Shown piece by piece: positions 1-10,989 of a stretch of DNA of 64,000 nt. Both the position numbers and the translations under genes were made by a program. Position 1 is the first letter of the stretch; the number at the start of each line of letters is the position of its first letter. Origin of the DNA: Odontocerum albicorne (lineage: Eukaryota > Arthropoda > Insecta > Trichoptera > Odontoceridae); contig OX463844.1 in assembly GCA_949825065.1 (NCBI GenBank), positions 24,647,763-24,711,762 of the forward strand, written 5' to 3'. The notes under the pieces were generated by a model. The model was not told where the DNA came from, made no database searches, and saw only the letters and a list, made by a program, of their open reading frames with translations.

Positions 1-480
1 AGCATGTAATAATTCCGATTTTAATATAGTAGGACCTTGATCACACTGTGGCATTTCAATGTCAATGCGAGAGTCTTTAAAGAGATTCTGAATATAATCT
101 TCCCACTTCTTTTGAATGATTGAATCATCCAAAATTAGATTGTTTGAGTCATCTGTAAGGCATGATGGTCTCGGTTTACTATTAAGACCGGACAGTTCTT
201 TTAGTTTCCTATGCAGATTAAATGCATCATGCATCTGGTCATACTGTTCTAACTCTTCGCATTGTTTTTTTATCCACTCTTCCTTGGCATTCCTGATCTC
301 ACGTTTTATAATCCTTTGGAGGTTCCTGTATTCATCACTATTGCGATTTTTGGTACTAACTACCCTACGCTGTTCCATTAAGTTTAATATGTGGTCTGTC
401 ATCCATTGCTTCTTACGAGTCAGTTTTTCAGATTTCAAATGCTTCCTACTTATATCCTGTATTGTGTTTTTAAAGTGTAA
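1..480 (-). pseudogene. LINE fragment, endonuclease-RT linker region (RTE-like), cut by window edge
   Basis: The minus strand is open from about 480 down to base 1 and reads through peptides such as KLTRKKQWMTDHILNLMEQR and LHRKLKELSGLNSKPRP. This charged, helical stretch is typical of the linker between the endonuclease and reverse transcriptase of RTE-like non-LTR retrotransposons in insects (family knowledge). Minus-strand coding runs towards base 1, so any RT domain would lie beyond the left edge. A stop at 481-483 and loss of similarity above it indicate 5' truncation, as is usual for LINE copies. The frame is intact, so the copy may be fairly young. The plus-strand 122-codon ORF over the same bases is only its shadow. 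Confidence 0.75.
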
Positions 481-595
481 TTAGAACATCAAATTTATTA
501 TTGGATTGTTTGGATTAAAATTACGATAAATGAAATAACTCATTGTTTAGTCTATTACACTTGTATATCGTACAACCAGTTTGATTTCTTGTCAA

Positions 596-807
596 GTGAT
601 CCGTGATCTTGTTGGCAAGACGCTCGTCACCCAACCCGGAGGTTACGAGTTCGATTTCCGTTGAACTCAGATTTCAAAAGACAGGCTTGTTTTCATTTAA
701 GGCCTCTTTTACATATTTCTGGTTGGTTGGAAGATATTGCCACATGGCTATAATCCCGCCAGGTTGTAATGTATACAACTAAAGTGTAATACAATACAAT
801 AATCACT
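596..807 (+). mobile_element. SINE-1 copy (tRNA-derived SINE)
   Basis: The head resembles a tRNA: an A-box-like part (cttgttggcaagacgctcgt) and a B-box-like part (gagttcgatttccgttg), i.e. an internal RNA polymerase III promoter. The body follows: a former 'ccagtctggttttcactt' segment, then 'ctggttggttggaaga' and 'gccacatggctataat'. The tail reads 'aaagtgtaatacaatacaat'. The same head, body and tail order recurs more than fifteen times here on both strands, which defines the family. It encodes no protein and would depend on a LINE for movement. Confidence 0.8.
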
Positions 808-1778
808 TCCAACAAACCAGAAAAGGTTTTAATTAAAAAATCAGACAAGAACGCTTTTTTTATAAAATGGGTACAGGGATTGGGCCACCTTGTATATGAG
901 GTTAATTAAAAAAAGACTTATCTAAAAGCCGTGAAACTCCGCGTACACCTTCCAACTCAGGGTTCTATAGACATACCCTTAATTATACGAAATTCCGTTT
1001 CAATATTTTTTTATTACATCGATTTATTAAGTCTGTAGGGATATCTATATAATGGGTTAAGCCAAATGGTTCACATCGTGACTAATGTACTAAAGAAGAA
1101 GTTATTACTAATAAATAAATATGTAACTAAAATGAATTTAACCTCAAATCTAAAGATATTCTTACAAGTCCTCCCTTCTTATGTCAGTGATTTGGGGCAG
1201 GTCTGTGGATCAAGGATGGGGGAGAGCAACCCAGCCTCTATATTTGGGTCAGCTACTCCTCGTCTGCTATGTAATGTGATCTGCATGTGTTACAGATGCG
1301 ACACTGCATTTGTGCATCGAATTAGGGGATTTTTGACGGAGAGACACTCTTATTCAATAGGAAGTCTACATTCCAGTCATTGAAATAAATTTTATACAAG
1401 TACTAACGACCGATATACGTTATACAATATTCCATACAGTGTATATTTGACAGCTTCAATATGATTGGTTGATAGCTCAAAAATCTAAGATATTATTTTG
1501 ATGTCTGTGCCGACAAATGTTTTTGTACTCCATTTTGAGATTTAAGATATTTTATTACTTGCCATTCTTGCCTTACCCTGTTTTCTCCAACAATTAGTAC
1601 GTAATATCAGTAAATTGAATTGCAACGATTTTTGTACATGCGCAAGTACTGGAGGTATGACAGTTGTTATGATTATTAGTTAACCGATCAAATACGAGTG
1701 GGGAGCCATACGAGTATGTGGTAGTATATGATATTGATCTTAGTTTAGACTTATCTTTAATATGCTTTTACTTTATTT
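808..1778. other. No gene recognised
   Basis: AT-rich DNA. A less AT-rich block at about 1185-1380 contains a 105-codon ORF with no recognisable domain; it may be an old repeat but I cannot name it. One TACGAGTA octamer lies at 1709-1716. Confidence 0.5.
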
Positions 1779-1975
1779 TATTGTATTACTCTTTCTTTGT
1801 ATAAAATGTGCTAGACTCATTGCCATGTAGCAATCTCTTTCGACCAACGATAACTTTGTCAATGAGGTGATAGGTGAAAACCAGACTGAACCCTATTTGA
1901 AAAAAAATATAGGTACTAACGGGAATCGAACTCACAATCTGACAGGTGCCTTACCAATTAGGCCACGAAATTCGC
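1779..1975 (-). mobile_element. SINE-1 copy, reverse orientation
   Basis: Read on the minus strand, the B-box region (reverse complement of gggaatcgaactcacaat) and A-box region (reverse complement of accaattaggccacga) head the element. The body includes the 'gccatgtagcaatctctt' segment in reverse. The tail is 'ttgtattact' near 1780. It is fairly diverged. Confidence 0.7.
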
Positions 1976-2419
1976 CTTTATTTTGCATGGGTTCATAATT
2001 GATATAATATAATATACAGATTGACTTTGCGTTTAATATTGTTAAATATTTTGTATATAGATTATAAATATATTCTTCGAGCAAATGAATATTCTGTACC
2101 AGATCGTGAAGCACCTTGTCAGTGTTATATTGGAGCAGTTACCGCAAATTTCGTTTAAGTAACACAAACTACTCTGTCTTTTCAAAGCATTCTGAGAAAT
2201 ATGTAAAATTCTAAACCTCAATTTTCAATAAATCTTTCTTGTTGATTTTCTTTTATATTACTCTATTAATGTGGCCAAACTATCTCCGTCTCTTGCGAAT
2301 AGTTACATACCCGATTTTTTTTTATCATATATTGACACCCTGTATTTGGTCAACATCCAGCAATATTAAGATTGAAATCGTCGTACAGTTTCATAGTAAG
2401 AACTGATGATCCCTCCGGA

Positions 2420-2760
2420 TAAAGGGAGTTTTCTGAAGTGAAAATGAAAAACTGGATAGAGCTCTCGGAAAAGATGCACTAGGAAACCAACTGCCTCGGC
2501 CTACTTGGAGAGTCCTGAAAAGACTCCGAGTAGAGATGACTACATGCTATTGAACATGCAAAGACGGGGTTTCTTGAATCGAAAAGAAGTATTTTACGGA
2601 ATTTGATTAAAAAGCTATCCAGGACACATGATCGCATTGAATGTGATTAAAAAGCTATCCAGGACACATGATCGCTTGTCCAAACATCGTGACCCCATGC
2701 TCGGAGCGAAACTTAATTGATGCGAATGATAGGGTGATTAATATCTGTTGCAAGCATTAG
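2420..2760 (+). pseudogene. LINE C-terminal domain fragment
   Basis: Broken plus-strand frames read QLPRPTWRVLKRLRVEMTTC and later MIACPNIVTPCSERNLIDAN followed by DRVINIC. These match the region downstream of the RT in insect non-LTR elements, where a 'LNRLR...C' block is followed by a 'H-x-x-x-CP' block (family knowledge). Stops and frameshifts show it is dead. A 40-bp direct duplication (about 2604-2643 and 2644-2683) lies inside it. Confidence 0.55.
2604..2683. repeat. 40-bp tandem duplication, 2 copies
   Basis: The segment beginning tgattaaaaagctatccagg is repeated once, with the starts at 2604 and 2644. The copies are almost identical and lie inside a LINE remnant. Confidence 0.8.
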
Positions 2761-3032
2761 ACATTCTCCATAAGATAGTCTGCGCATTTATCCTGCTCTT
2801 ATTATGAATCAGTCATGAAAATATTAGACATTATTTTTTGATATATTTATTTTCCCATGTACTCCTATGCATATGATTTATCTTATGCACATACCAAGTA
2901 TTAACGACAGCCATATCATGTTCCTTGTAGATTCTAAAAATCTTTGACCATTATCATTCAACCTATTACCACCGTATCCAATGGATAAATCATGTCACAA
3001 ATGTCTTGCTCCTGTAACGTTCCAACTGTAGA

Positions 3033-3302
3033 AAATGTGGTTGTATTGGTGAAATTGAGATGGATAAGACATGTGATACGTTACCAAAATATGGTTGTAT
3101 TGGAGAAATTGACATGGATCATACATGTGATACGTTACCAAAATATGGTTGTATTGGTGAAATTGAGATGGATCAGACATGTGATACGTTACTAAAATAT
3201 GGTTGTATTGGTGAAATTGAGATGGATCAGACATGTGATACGTTACCAAAATATGGTTGTATTGGTGAAATTGAGATAGATCAGACATGTGATACGTAAC
3301 CA
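3033..3302 (+). repeat. 54-bp tandem repeat, about 5 copies, inside a LINE tail
   Basis: The unit contains 'atatggttgtattggtgaaa' and 'acatgtgatacgttacc'. The period is 54 bp (18 codons), so all three plus frames and one minus frame stay open and give repetitive ORFs. One frame repeats KLRWIRHVIRYQ, which resembles the LRWxGHVxR block of LINE C-termini. The array therefore looks like a local expansion within the LINE fragment that continues to the right. The repetitive ORFs are products of the period, not genes. Confidence 0.85.
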
Positions 3303-3575
3303 AAAGTTAAAAATAGGTTCCAAAAACGCGTCTTATACAGGGAAGTAATGGGCAAGCGAAGGGTTGGTGGGCAGAGAAAGCGCTATAAGGACATTCTGCG
3401 AGAGTCGCTGACTTTGTGCAGGGCACCTGAAGACTAAGAGCAGGTGGCTCAGGATCCTGGAAAGTGGAGAGCCATCTGTTCTCAGGCTGATGGTGTCTCA
3501 ATAGCCAGACGTGTAAGAAACAATCAACGTGCTGCGAACATGCGTCAACATTACCAGACGATTCAGTAGGATCGG
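3303..3575 (+). pseudogene. LINE C-terminal tail fragment
   Basis: The plus frame reads RVLYREVMGKRRVGGQRKRY, then KDILRESLTLC and, after a frameshift, QDPGKWRAICSQA and ARRVRNNQRAANMRQHYQ. This is the conserved C-terminal tail found after the RT of many animal LINEs: a 'LYGEL..GKR..GGQ..RYKD' block followed by 'DR..WR' (family knowledge). It continues from the 54-bp array. At least one stop or frameshift makes it a pseudogene. Confidence 0.65.
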
Positions 3576-4830
3576 TCTGTTTTTTCACAGAAGATCACAC
3601 GATCGACGTGTAGGAGCAGCTCGATATTGGCGTTGGAGGGATGAGATCATTGACAACAATGCCCAGCAACGACGACGACTATACTAACGTAACAAATTAA
3701 ATAAAAATAATAAATGTAAACATAAAACGTAGACATCAAACGATTTATACATTTATGGCAACGGCCTCGAAATGACTTCGCAAAATCGATCATTAACGTT
3801 AACGAATATGGTACAAAATATTTTACTTTAATAAAGTATTCAGTGGTACCATAATTGTACATTGCATAATACACACATAACGTGTAATAAATTCTATTGG
3901 CAACGTGAACGAATTCATGCCAAAAATCTACAAAAGTACTCCCGCACTGCCATCCGAAACTCACTCTGTTAATCGATATTACTGTTGGCACTTTTCCAAT
4001 ACATTTTTAAGTAAAAGTCTTATATTAACCGAACTACGTCAATTTATGAACGCACGCACATACACAGTCGTCATGCAAAAGCGCAAATTATGATAACTCA
4101 TTTTACGCGATGTAACAGCATTTAAAAAAATACCTATAGGCATTAACACCCACTCTTTTCATCATAAAAATATGCAGAGAATAATATTTTGTTTCTACTT
4201 TTTAGGACAGTGGTATTTTTAGGAATTTTTTTTGAAATTTTTTTGAAATGCTTTATTTTGCATTGTCAAATTTTCAATTCTTATGTGACAAATATTATTT
4301 TATTTATTTTTGAAAGATAGTAGGAAAAGTGTTGTCAAAAAGACATTTCATTTTATTGTAATAAACTTTGTAGCTTAAGTCGGCTAATTTTAAAAAAATA
4401 GCTATTATTCACTGTGACCAAAACTTAGTTTGTGTTTGGCTCGATGATATCACCGTGGCTCCATAGACTTACTTCTAATATTTTCTTCTTAGTCGTGATC
4501 ATCAAGCTTTTCCGTTTCTGACCCGTCCAGTCTTTTGTAATATGCTACATGAGACTTTCTTCGTTTGATTGGCACCGGCCTCTGCCCGTTAAGATTTTAA
4601 CATTTCCAGTCGAACTGGTCATTTCTTTAAATTTTTCATCATCCCAGTACAGATACACGCATTTTTATTCTAAGTTCTAAAATATGCGATCGATTAGTCA
4701 TTCTGGTGTTTTTATGAAACAAGCAGCAGCCGCTTCCAGCATATCATAAAGGCATATTATCTATCGCACGCCTTACCATAGAAGAAGCATGCTAAGACTT
4801 GATATACAAGCAAGCGTCTTAAAAGGTTTC
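3576..4830. other. No gene recognised
   Basis: AT-rich sequence with ORFs of at most 114 codons and no domain I can identify. Confidence 0.5.
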
Positions 4831-4837
4831 GAGTCTG

Positions 4838-5110
4838 GTTTTCACTTACAGGCCAATTAACATATTTTTAGTTGGTTAAAAAGACGACCTATGCGGCCTT
4901 GTTGGCAAGACGCCCGTCTCCCAACACGCGAGTTGCGGGTTCGATTCCTGTTGGAAACCCCATTCAAAACAATGAGATTTTATTTTAGTTTTCACTTAAG
5001 ATCTCGATAACATCATTCTGAGTAGTTGAAAGAGACTGTTCTTCCAACTGCCCAGAATACGGCAATAAATCCGCCAGATTTTATATACAACTAAAGTGCA
5101 ATAAAATAAT
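4838..5110 (+). mobile_element. SINE-1 copy with an adjoining SINE-1 fragment
   Basis: A clear tRNA-like head starts near 4885, with an A-box-like 'ccttgttggcaagacgcccg' and a B-box-like 'gcgggttcgattcctgttgg'. The usual body and an 'aactaaagtgcaataaaata' tail follow. Just upstream (4838-4875) is a body fragment of another copy ('tctggttttcacttac...', 'agttggtt'), so two insertions sit end to end. Confidence 0.75.
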
Positions 5111-6300
5111 GTAATGTTAATAAACCCGCCAGATTTAACTGTATACAAAAAAAATATAAGAAAAAAGAAAATTTAGAAAACGAGAGTTGGACCAGCCGAG
5201 TTTTGATGGAATTCCTCGATTGCTCCAATTCGACTCATCGCACTCTTAGCCAACTTGTAATCACAAGCTACTCTGTAGTGTTATCAAACCTTTCTGTTTG
5301 CTTTATGCGAACATAATTTATTATGTGTATATGAAGCTATTTGGACGGCAATGTATGAACACACTGTACGTGCGAGTTAAGTAAATGTACCCATACACAC
5401 TCATATACTTGAACGTGACCTTTGCGAAACATTATGAGTTAAGTATTACAAAAAAAATGCTTTCGTTCGTAATTTTAAGGTTTATCCTATCAAAGAAAAG
5501 TCATGTTAGGAAACGTTTAAACATGTTTATACAATTTTTTAAAGTTTAAATGTTTTAAAACAATGATGTAATCAATCAAATGAACAAATATGGTGGTGTG
5601 GAAAGCAAAATCGTTATTAAAACACGTTATATTAAAAATGGTTACTTTTATTTATTTATTTTAAACTTAATTGTAAAAACAATCTGGTGGGCTTTTTGTC
5701 AGGTGGCATTCTCTTCTAACCAACTAGACAAGAGTAAATAATAGAAATGAGATGGACGCAAAAAATATTTTAATAATTAGTCATTCATATTTACAAACTT
5801 CATGTATAATACTAGTATACGAGTACATAGTAAAAATAAAGTAAAGGAAAATTAGGATTGAAACATGTTATATTGCTGATTTAAAATTAAGTTGTTTTTT
5901 CAGTCGCTTTTGAGACATGCCAATAACGGAGCTAGTCTAACATTAGGATGAAACTGTACCTTTGTGGTTGATTGGAAATTATTACCACATAACTATTGGT
6001 TATTTGTATCTGGAATTAAATTATCTGTTCTATATTAACGTTAATGCAATCACATTCAGATTGTACAATGCAGGGGCTCGCCCACGCGGGGAAATGCTTT
6101 GATAATAATATTAATGGCAGTTTCCATATGCATCGCCACTCGCATTTCCTATTCACTGAGCGCCACGTGCCCATTACTGCTGCTGCCTAGCTGAATAGCA
6201 GTTGATTTGTCATTTTGCCATCAGGAACATTTGATATTATATTCTTCATAATAATATAATGTATAATCACGGCATATCGCTTATGGAGTAGAAAGAAAAT
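5111..6300. other. No gene recognised; small SINE-1 scrap
   Basis: AT-rich. A reverse SINE-1 scrap (ggtggcattctcttctaacc) lies at about 5668-5735. A less AT-rich patch at 6065-6190 is unassigned. Confidence 0.5.
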
Positions 6301-6304
6301 TAAC

Positions 6305-6790
6305 ATACATACCATCACGCCATTTCCCTGTCGGGGTAGGCAGAGAGAACAGAGCGAAATGTATTTTCTAGCTTAACACACATTTTTAGCCTCTATTATA
6401 CCCAAACACCTCTTACAACTCCTATGGTTTTTCTGACTCTACGTTTTCTTCTTTCAAAATATCAGTTATTTGATCCAACTATACTTTCCTAGGTCTTCCG
6501 CTCAAATTCGCACTATATATTTGTTTTGTTAGTCTTTCTTCATTCATTTTTTCCACACGCCTAAACCATCTTAGCATGCTATTCTTCATCTTATTCAACA
6601 CATCAGCCTTAAGTTCACATATATCCCTAATAATTTCATTCCATATTCTGTCATACAATGCCACTCCATATATTCTTTTCTAATCACGCATTTCAATATA
6701 ATTTATTCGGGTCCTCTCAGTTTTTTCCACGTTCACGTTTCACTCCCACACAACAAAGTTGGCATGAAACTACGATTGGTTACATCTTAG
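6305..6790 (-). mobile_element. RT-tail repeat (C-terminal part of a LINE RT)
   Basis: The minus strand reads MALYDRIWNEIIRDICELKA then LNKMKNSMLRWFRRVEKMNE and ERLTKQIYSANLSGRPRK. This is the C-terminal region after the RT of RTE-like LINEs ('YDRIRNE...LRWFGHVERM...RLTKQIY...GRPRK'). The 3' end is the motif 'catcacgccatttccctgtc' (here at about 6313), read in reverse. About ten copies of the same segment are in the window, nearly always lacking the RT core. This copy joins a 109-bp array at its inner end. Confidence 0.75.
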
Positions 6791-6835
6791 CAGATTTTAA
6801 TACTAACCGGTTTTATTTATGAACAGTTTTTTTCT

Positions 6836-7162
6836 AATGTCGATGCTGAAAGAGTTAAGAGGATATCGAATGACGCGTAGCTATTTGAAACATATCATAG
6901 TTAATGCGACTCTAAAACACACATAACATACACGAGAGAAATTTAATGTCGATGCTGAAAGAGTTAAGAGGATATCGAATGACGCGTAGCTATTTGAAAC
7001 ATATCATAGTTAATGCGACTCTAAAACACACATAACATACACGAGAGAAATTTAATGTCGATGCTGAAAGAGTTAAGAGGATATCGAATGACGCGTAGCT
7101 ATTTGAAACATATCATAGTTAATGCGACTCTAAAACACACATAACATACACGAGAGAAATTT
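6836..7162. repeat. 109-bp tandem repeat, 3 apparently identical copies
   Basis: Units start at 6836, 6945 and 7054 and contain 'gatgctgaaagagttaagag' and 'cataacatacacgagagaaa'. I saw no differences between them. The first part of the unit matches the inner end of plus-oriented RT-tail copies (compare about 33305-33350), although the neighbouring copy is on the minus strand. The array is therefore at an inverted junction. Identity suggests recent amplification or gene conversion. Confidence 0.9.
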
Positions 7163-7542
7163 AAAATTTGATAAAAACTTTTTTAATTCTCAAATGGTAT
7201 TTATGTTATAACATCGATATTTTTTCATACGAGTATATGTACCATTTTGCCATGTCCCTGATATGGAAGGTATAAAAGAAAGACACCTTGTTATATTCTT
7301 ATACTTCTCACATTTCCCTCAAATCCAATTACTCGGTCTACCTTTTCCTAGCTTCCTATTCCTAGTTAACACACAGTTTTCGTTGCTTACTTCATTCCGA
7401 TTAGTTTAGCGCGTTTTTCGGTCACTGAACCAAATTTCTGTAGTAATTTTTTAGTATAATTTTATAGATGGAACTAAACAAGTTTTTTTTTTTCGCAAGA
7501 GTAAAGAAAAAACTGTGACACAAACAAAAAAATATATTTACA

Positions 7543-7680
7543 GTGTATAGTGATGGTACACTAAGCAGTCGTATGTGTCAAATATGGGTTGAAGAAATCC
7601 GTAATATTGACATGGCACTCGAAGATGGTGCCTGCTCTGGAAGGGCGATTGTCACTGATTTAACCAAACCAAGGCTTGAA
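7543..7680 (+). pseudogene. Possible mariner transposase N-terminal remnant
   Basis: The open frame reads MCQIWVEEIRNIDMALEDGA followed by CSGRAIVTD. It resembles the end of the helix-turn-helix region and linker of mariner transposases ('C..WF..FR.GDFDLED..RSGRP...D'). It is short, degenerate and without visible inverted repeats, so the call is weak. Confidence 0.3.
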
Positions 7681-8034
7681 TCGAGAACAACCAGCGTTCT
7701 ACGACATGAGAGATTTAGGAGAATATCAAATGCCACCTGGTACGAGCAGTGCAAATTTCCCGTTTGAATTTACCTAAAAATACGAAATAACTTTCCGAAA
7801 AACCTAATATTTGGTCTACCATAACAATGTAGATGAGGGTGGAATTGAACTGAAAATGTATTTGTACGTCTTGCCGTCCATGGAGTTTATTAATTAATCC
7901 TTCTCCAGCATCACGTTTCAAATGCATCTTTTCTACGTCTCTCGTACGTAGTAAGATGTGAAAGTTTCTGGCCTAAGGATTTAAAAAACGTAAAAGGATC
8001 AAACAAAAAATAAAAATCCATAAAGTACTTTGTA

Positions 8035-8600
8035 GTTCAATATTTTTTAGAACGATGTTTATTCATCGTCTATAATAGCACTCAGAAAATATTCTAAAAT
8101 TTTGTTATCAGCATGGTGTGACTACGGACATCACTCCTTCGTCAGTTTTATTTTTTATACGCAAATCGAATTTCAGTTTTCAAAATAAAAAATAATCACA
8201 AGGGACCAAGTCGGGACTAAAGGGTGGGTGATTCAATTATTGAAAACAACAGTGTTGAATTGTAGTCTTTCCAGCAACAAAAGAGTGCACTGACGTTTTG
8301 TCATACAATAATCACACGTCTCGTAACAACTTTCTTGGCGTTTTTTTATGGCATCCTTTAATTTGTACATTAATGACGCATAATACTCGCCAGTAACCCG
8401 GCGTTTAATTTTGAAGAAAATCAGTAGAATTCCCTTACAATCCCAAAAAAAGCTGTCGTTATTTTTTTTGGGCTAGTGTCATCTTGGCTTTTTTAGACCG
8501 TGGTGATCCAAGACTTTTTCAGGTCGGAAACTTTTGCACATTAGTGGTGCATATCCAAATGTTACAGAAACGAGAGACTTCGTCAGACATATCTATGTAG
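8035..8600 (-). pseudogene. Decayed mariner-family transposase remnant
   Basis: Minus-strand frames, with several shifts and stops, read FWDCKGILLIFFKIKRRVTG, LMYKLKDAIKKRQESCYE and NHPPFSPDLVPCDYFLF. These match the central and C-terminal catalytic regions of mariner-type DD34D transposases, where the last block carries the third catalytic aspartate (family knowledge). No intact ORF and no convincing terminal repeats were seen, so this is an old copy. Confidence 0.6.
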
Positions 8601-9285
8601 TGGTTATATTTGAAATGTGACTTTTATTAAACAATCAACCTATTAAATCAATTTCGTACATTCCTTAAATATATCCACCTACGACTAACAGCATCAATAT
8701 TCATTCAGTAAATTTTAACAAGGTAATCTAAAACTCTTGACTGCAACAAAATTAATGACGTCTCTAGTTCATAGAAGCGCACACGCTAGATAAATTAATT
8801 CCCATCCTCTTGATAGCAGCCCACGCTCAGTGATATCGTCATCCTTCTGCGCTATTCGTATCTCCAACCCTCATATGCCCCCATGCGACCTCCACCCCTG
8901 GCAGTCTCCTGGGGGGAGGGTTTAACCCCCACAGCAAAGGCGAAGGTTTCCGTGGAAAGATCGTATCAGCGTTGTGGAATTTTACCCGTGAACGTTACAA
9001 AAACAGTTTTGTTACATGCATGACTTGACTGAATGTGAGTAGAAATTTTCTTTTTTGTCATTTTTTTATTGGCATAATATTTAGTGGAATTTCTTTTCGT
9101 TCTTTAATGTCTGAATATTTTGCTTGAATAGTTAGTATATGAATCAAGCAATCTATTGAATGCGTTAGAAGAATTTATGATTTGTTTTTATGTAATAAAT
9201 CGACTGTACTTCTAAATCCGTTATTATATTGTTTACGAGTACATTTATATATAATACTTTGAACAGAAATGAATGAACACAGCTT
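8601..9285. other. No gene recognised; GC-richer patch
   Basis: A C-rich block at about 8860-8960 (around 'ctcctggggggagggtttaa') stands out from its AT-rich surroundings but has no ORF or family signature I recognise. Confidence 0.4.
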
Positions 9286-9289
9286 TATT

Positions 9290-9440
9290 TCTGGTCCACT
9301 AGGCACGACTGTGGAAAGAACTTCCAAAAGTGATTAGATAAGCGCCATCCTTAATCACGCTCAAGAGATAATTGAAAGAATATTCCACGAATCAGGAAAC
9401 CCTTTCAGCCTAATTTTCTTTTGTTGCCCTCCATTATATT
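9290..9440 (+). pseudogene. LINE C-terminus scrap
   Basis: Plus frames with stops read RLWKELPKVIR then APSLITLKR and LKEYSTNQE. This is like the 'LWN.LP..IR.A.SL..FKR.LK.YL' end of CR1/jockey-type LINE proteins (family knowledge). It is only about 50 codons and has stops. Confidence 0.45.
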
Positions 9441-10670
9441 TAAATTAATCCCTTTCATTTAGTACTACTATTACTTTTTATAAATATGTCATTTTTTTAT
9501 GAATTTCATGAAATATTTTTATTTTGTAAAATATGTCATGGGTCACAACCACTTTATGTATCCAATATAAGATAGTTAATCGAAAGAAATAACTATATAG
9601 TATAACCGTGTATACAAAAAAACTATAATCGCCTTTTGTCCTTATCATTAATGAGTTTTTATTCCGGCCAGTCTTTAGAGAAATGGTTGATATATGATAC
9701 ATTTTTTGTTAAAAATCTTAACAAAATAACATTTCTTCAAATTTCGTAATTTATATCTTCAGAATATCTATAGCTCTAGTGGTGTAATTTTTTGATGCTT
9801 TTACAAAATGAATACTCAAGTCTTTGGCTGTACCTTAACATTATTCACAACTTCTTGATTGATAATTTTGGTGAATACGTGATAAATAAAAGTCTAAATT
9901 AACCGGCCGTTTTCACTCAACGAGGATCTCCAAAATGATGAAATGGATCGAAACAATATTTGTAAAATAGAGATTGGGAAACGATAACTCCGTGAGTCCT
10001 TCAAACATGAAGCGAGAGAAGAAGAACGACTAACGAGTAAGATTCTTATCGAATTCTAAAAAATAACCTTCACTCTCATTAAGCTTATTCGCCGTAATAA
10101 ATGTATTTTTTATCTAAATTTTAACATAACTATAAAATACTCGTATATACTTGGTTAAGTTAAAAAACATATTTAGATTGTCTACAAGTATAACAAAGCA
10201 TTAATTATATAATTTTATAACCAATCTAGAAGCTAATATTACTAAATAAATGAAAAATAAATATTAAAAGTATTTTTAATGTTTTATTGAACATATTAAA
10301 CAATTCAGTATTATAAACTTTTACAATTCCCCGATGATGTTTATTTTCCACGTCAATAAAATATCAACGAAATCACGCAATTTTTATTAAAGAAAAGGCA
10401 GATAGGACGGATCGCCTCTTTTTTGCAATCCGCACATACAGCATTTACATCTTCTACATCCATATACTCGTCATACATGCTCTTCTATTTCTCAAAATTT
10501 TGACGTTTCCTTCAGTCAAAATTTCGTTCACTATCCTTCGCTCCGTCTGGCCAAATCATCCGAATATTATTTTCTTAATCCTACTATTAACATTCGTCAC
10601 TAACACACAGTTATATTCTATTCGATCATTTTATGCGTTATCACACAGTTTTATATCAAGTATTTTGGCA
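9441..10670. other. No gene recognised
   Basis: AT-rich. A pyrimidine-rich stretch at about 10440-10600 vaguely resembles a decayed reverse RT-tail copy ('ctccgtctggccaaatcatc'), but too weakly to call. Confidence 0.4.
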
Positions 10671-10672
10671 AG

Positions 10673-10909
10673 GTATTGTATTGTATTACACTTTCGTTAT
10701 GCAAAGTACAACGTAGCAGACTTATTTCCATATGGCAATCTCTTCCAACTAACTAGAAAGGTGTTAAAGTGGACTTAGAGAAAGGTGTTAAAGTGGAGAG
10801 TGAATACCAGACTGGAATCCTTAATAAAAGTCTAGGTTCCAGTGAGATTTGAACCCGTTCCTCCGGACTGGGAGATAGGCGTCTTTTCAACTAGGCAACG
10901 AAGATCGTC
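10673..10909 (-). mobile_element. SINE-1 copy, reverse orientation, with internal 21-bp duplication
   Basis: The tail 'ttgtattacactttcgttat' lies at the left, and the B-box and A-box regions in reverse end near 10909. 'agaaaggtgttaaagtgga' occurs twice inside the copy, a local duplication of about 21 bp. The family is described at the copy at 596-807. Confidence 0.75.
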
Positions 10910-10989
10910 AAGGCACCCATGTATTCTGCTCTTATAATTTATTTTCAATAAATAAATACAGGTTTATTGATAGCAACATACTCGTAGTA

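Noticed and set aside
3033..3302. CRISPR-like regular repeats
   Set aside because: There are no unique spacers; units abut and lie in a LINE remnant of a eukaryotic genome.
2992..3303. Repetitive ORFs of 67, 102 and 79 codons
   Set aside because: A 54-bp period keeps all frames open; they are by-products of the tandem array.
8860..8960. C-rich block as an LTR or promoter
   Set aside because: No partner repeat, no TG...CA ends, no downstream gene.
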